Shown here: positions 15,290 to 16,991 of the stretch, in pieces | Numbering within the stretch: position 1 is the stretch's first letter | Layout of the letters: each line of letters begins with the position of its first letter | Origin: DATGFK01 sp040007395 | GTDB lineage: Bacteria; Chloroflexota; Anaerolineae; Aggregatilineales; UBA2796 | Direction: 5' to 3' | Length of the DNA: 16,991 bases | NCBI GenBank assembly: GCA_040007395.1 | Contig: JBDTVG010000106.1 | Location: forward strand, 1 to 16,991 | The notes under the pieces: generated by a model | The model's input: only the letters and a program-made list of their open reading frames with translations | Told to the model about the DNA's origin: nothing | Databases searched by the model: none | Position numbers and translations under genes: made by a program

Positions 15290-15545
15290 ACAGACCCCAC
15301 GATAATCATAATAATGAGGTCCAACGTCACCTTAATCAGTCAAGCTGTGCACTGGGGTTATAAAACTGTATTGCCCTTAGTTCTTTCACTTTGTGATAAG
15401 ACCCTAGAAAGTTTGCCGCCGCACCTTGATGTATTCAGATTCTACTGAAATAGCTATCGTGCTGTGTTTTTGCGACAGAGCCATCAAGTGAGGCATAGTC
15501 AAGGCATTGGTTGAAACAACGCAAAATATAAGGGGAAATGGAGAA
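15290..15545. other. uxuA upstream region, no clear promoter
   Basis: Together with the antitoxin promoter this forms a 314-base divergent intergenic stretch. I see no strong plus-strand -35/-10 pair for uxuA. A weak dyad TTCAG-N6-CTGAA lies near 15435-15450 and could be an operator, but arms of 5 bp are expected by chance. A ribosome site is present just before uxuA. Confidence 0.4.
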
Positions 15546-16613
15546 ATGAAACTTGGACTTGGCCTCTACCGCTGGATGTTGACCAGTGATAACTTCCGGT
15601 TTGCACGGCAATCTGGAGCAACCCATATCGTTGCCCACCTTGTCGATTACTTTAAAAGTTCCGACAGCCTATCGACGGGCAGCGGGTTGGGGTTGTGGGG
15701 AGTCACACGCAATCACGACAAGTTATGGAGCTATGAAGAACTGCGCGATCTCAAAGCCGCCGTCAATGCTGAGGGGCTTGAACTCGCAGCAATTGAGAAC
15801 TTCGATCCGGCGCACTGGTATGATGTGCTGTTGGATGGCCCACGCAAAAAAGAGCAGATTGAGGGTTTGAAAACGATCATCCGCCACGTTGGCAAAGCGG
15901 GGATTCCATGCATAGGCTACAACTTTTCGATAGCTGGGGTATGGGGACGAGTAGAAGGCTTAACGGCTCGTGGCGATGCCAATGCAGTCGGCTATAGCGC
16001 AGAGCAGGTCTCTGAACAACCGCCCATCGAAAACGGTACAGTCTGGAATATGGTATACGATCCTGATGCGCCTGCGGGTAATATCGGTACTGTCACCCCT
16101 GAGCAATTATGGCAGCGTGTGGAATATTTTCTGACGGAACTGCTGCCCGTTGCCGAAGAAGCAGGAGTCAAACTTGCGGCACACCCCGACGACCCACCAC
16201 TTCCTACCCTCCGACATACCGCACGACTAGTCTACCAACCTCGCTATTATCAGAAACTGCTCGATCTGGTGCCGAGTCCGAGTAGCACTTTGGAGTTTTG
16301 TATCGGAAGCCTTGCCGAAATGACCGAAGGTGACATTTATGATGTTGTCGATGACTATAGTAAACAGCGCAAAATTGCTTATATTCACCTCCGCAATGTG
16401 GTTGGGAAAGTCCCTAATTATCGAGAAGTTTTCATTGACGAGGGTGATACCGACATGTATCGCGTGCTAAGTATCCTACATCACAATGGCTATGATGGAG
16501 TCATTGTCCCTGACCACACACCGCAAATGACGTGTCCCGCACCTTGGCACGCAGGGATGTCCCATACGCTGGGCTGGATGCGCGGTGCGCTGACGGGCAT
16601 CGAGCGAGGCTAG
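15546..16613 (+). CDS. uxuA: Mannonate dehydratase
   Basis: A 355-aa TIM-barrel enzyme that converts D-mannonate to 2-keto-3-deoxy-D-gluconate in the cytoplasm, a step of glucuronate breakdown. Family stretches include LGLYRWML, GLWGVTRNHDKLW, YNFSIAGVWGR and PDHTPQMTCP. Four residues match the known metal-ligand pattern of UxuA: His213 (KLAAHPDDPP), Cys252 (LEFCIGS), His281 (AYIHLRN) and Asp323 (VPDHTP). It is shorter than the ~394-aa E. coli enzyme, as in the compact UxuA group. ATG 15546 is chosen because AGGGG and GGAG precede it and MKLGLGLYRW is the family's start; an upstream in-frame start at 15507 adds 13 unrelated residues. No other hexuronate gene is in view, so it is either solitary or continues outside the window. 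Confidence 0.95.
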   Translation: MKLGLGLYRWMLTSDNFRFARQSGATHIVAHLVDYFKSSDSLSTGSGLGLWGVTRNHDKLWSYEELRDLKAAVNAEGLELAAIENFDPAHWYDVLLDGPRKKEQIEGLKTIIRHVGKAGIPCIGYNFSIAGVWGRVEGLTARGDANAVGYSAEQVSEQPPIENGTVWNMVYDPDAPAGNIGTVTPEQLWQRVEYFLTELLPVAEEAGVKLAAHPDDPPLPTLRHTARLVYQPRYYQKLLDLVPSPSSTLEFCIGSLAEMTEGDIYDVVDDYSKQRKIAYIHLRNVVGKVPNYREVFIDEGDTDMYRVLSILHHNGYDGVIVPDHTPQMTCPAPWHAGMSHTLGWMRGALTGIERG

Positions 16614-16741
16614 CACAATGGATGAGCAGCTACAAAAATTCTTTGTCGAAAGGGCTTACAACGCCCATGTCTCAATCCGAACGATTTTCGAGGCATCCGT
16701 CAGAATGGGCAATTTTTCGCCTACAGGCTGGGTAATAGTGC

Positions 16742-16933
16742 TCAAATAGCTTCTGCATAGGGCAAACTTCCCATTGTTGATCTGATGTTTGCCCTAAGTT
16801 TGTGCCTCATTGGAAGTTTAAGAGATAATGCGTAGACATCCAGTATCGCCTCGAACGCTAGCATTAAGGCAAACCACTGGTTATCGTCGTATTTAACATT
16901 TTCTTCATAATCATATACTTAAAAAATATCCAT
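16742..16933 (-). pseudogene. Possible decayed small gene with an in-frame stop
   Basis: From ATG 16933 on the minus strand the frame reads MDIF, then TAA (16919-16921), then continues for 59 codons with protein-like content: VYDYEENVKYDDNQWFALML, AFEAILDVYALSLKLPMRHK, ending at TGA 16742-16744. The stop may have arisen by point mutation. Against it, a long hairpin lies in its 3' half. I do not recognise the family. Confidence 0.2.
16758..16796. terminator. Perfect 10-bp hairpin 145 nt after uxuA
   Basis: TAGGGCAAAC (16758-16767) pairs with GTTTGCCCTA (16787-16796) around a 19-nt loop. A stem this long is unlikely by chance. There is only a weak T-run (AGTTTGTG) after it, so it is a candidate terminator or repeat element, not a proven one. 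Confidence 0.4.
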
Positions 16934-16991
16934 TATAACTAGTCACCCGACACCTACCAACCACAAGGATGAAAGTTAGGCAGAGCGCCAA

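Larger units (their letters stand above)
16614..16991. other. Region downstream of uxuA, no confident gene
   Basis: It contains the hairpin at 16758-16796 and the possible decayed minus-strand frame at 16742-16933. Short plus-strand frames here are not protein-like. The last ~140 bases are AT-rich. Confidence 0.5.

Noticed and set aside
16532..16735. 67-aa plus-strand frame after uxuA
   Set aside because: It overlaps the uxuA end in another frame and has no protein-like features.
1..16991. CRISPR array, tRNA, rRNA or riboswitch
   Set aside because: No regularly spaced direct repeats, no cloverleaf pattern and no known riboswitch core were seen on reading both strands by eye; a covariance-model scan would be needed to exclude weak ones.

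Overview
The window looks like a chromosomal accessory region of an environmental bacterium of mid GC content. The style of the genes (large multi-PAS hybrid kinases, a small protein beginning IRIIAPPAGEAPEEI, a short UxuA) would fit Chloroflexota. That is an inference from style only; nothing here is a phylogenetic marker. No rRNA, tRNA or CRISPR array was seen.

Layout. Positions 1-1140 are a graveyard of mobile DNA. There is an unrecognised open fragment running off the left edge, and an IS5-type transposase N-terminus fused in frame to a tyrosine-recombinase C-terminus (265-585). A small conserved hypothetical gene follows on the minus strand (621-977), then a possible IS200/IS605 (tnpB) right-end remnant with a hairpin. 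A minus-strand class I SAM methyltransferase (1156-1782) and a DUF4926-like small protein (1988-2221) come next.

The centre is a two-gene minus-strand operon, transcribed 8894 to 2419. It holds an N-terminal PLD-type domain fused to an SNF2-type helicase (1129 aa) and, 5 nt downstream, a large Eco57I-like N6-adenine DNA methylase (1026 aa). Together they look like a restriction/anti-phage module in which modification sits in one protein and translocation plus a candidate nuclease in the other. The stretch of the methylase just after its NPPY motif, where specificity domains usually lie, is far more AT-rich than the rest of the gene, which suggests a swapped target-recognition domain.

Divergent from it is a plus-strand signalling operon. 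A 1299-aa soluble hybrid histidine kinase (five PAS, GAF, HisKA, HATPase, REC, small helical tail) overlaps by 8 nt a 371-aa REC-HisKA-HATPase protein. The pair could form a phosphorelay. A hairpin starts at the stop codon of the second gene.

The right part holds a 5' fragment of comEC (competence DNA channel) that is broken after about 130 codons, an orphan antitoxin-like gene with a good promoter and terminator, and a complete uxuA (mannonate dehydratase) on the plus strand. The last 370 bases hold a long hairpin and a possible decayed short gene.
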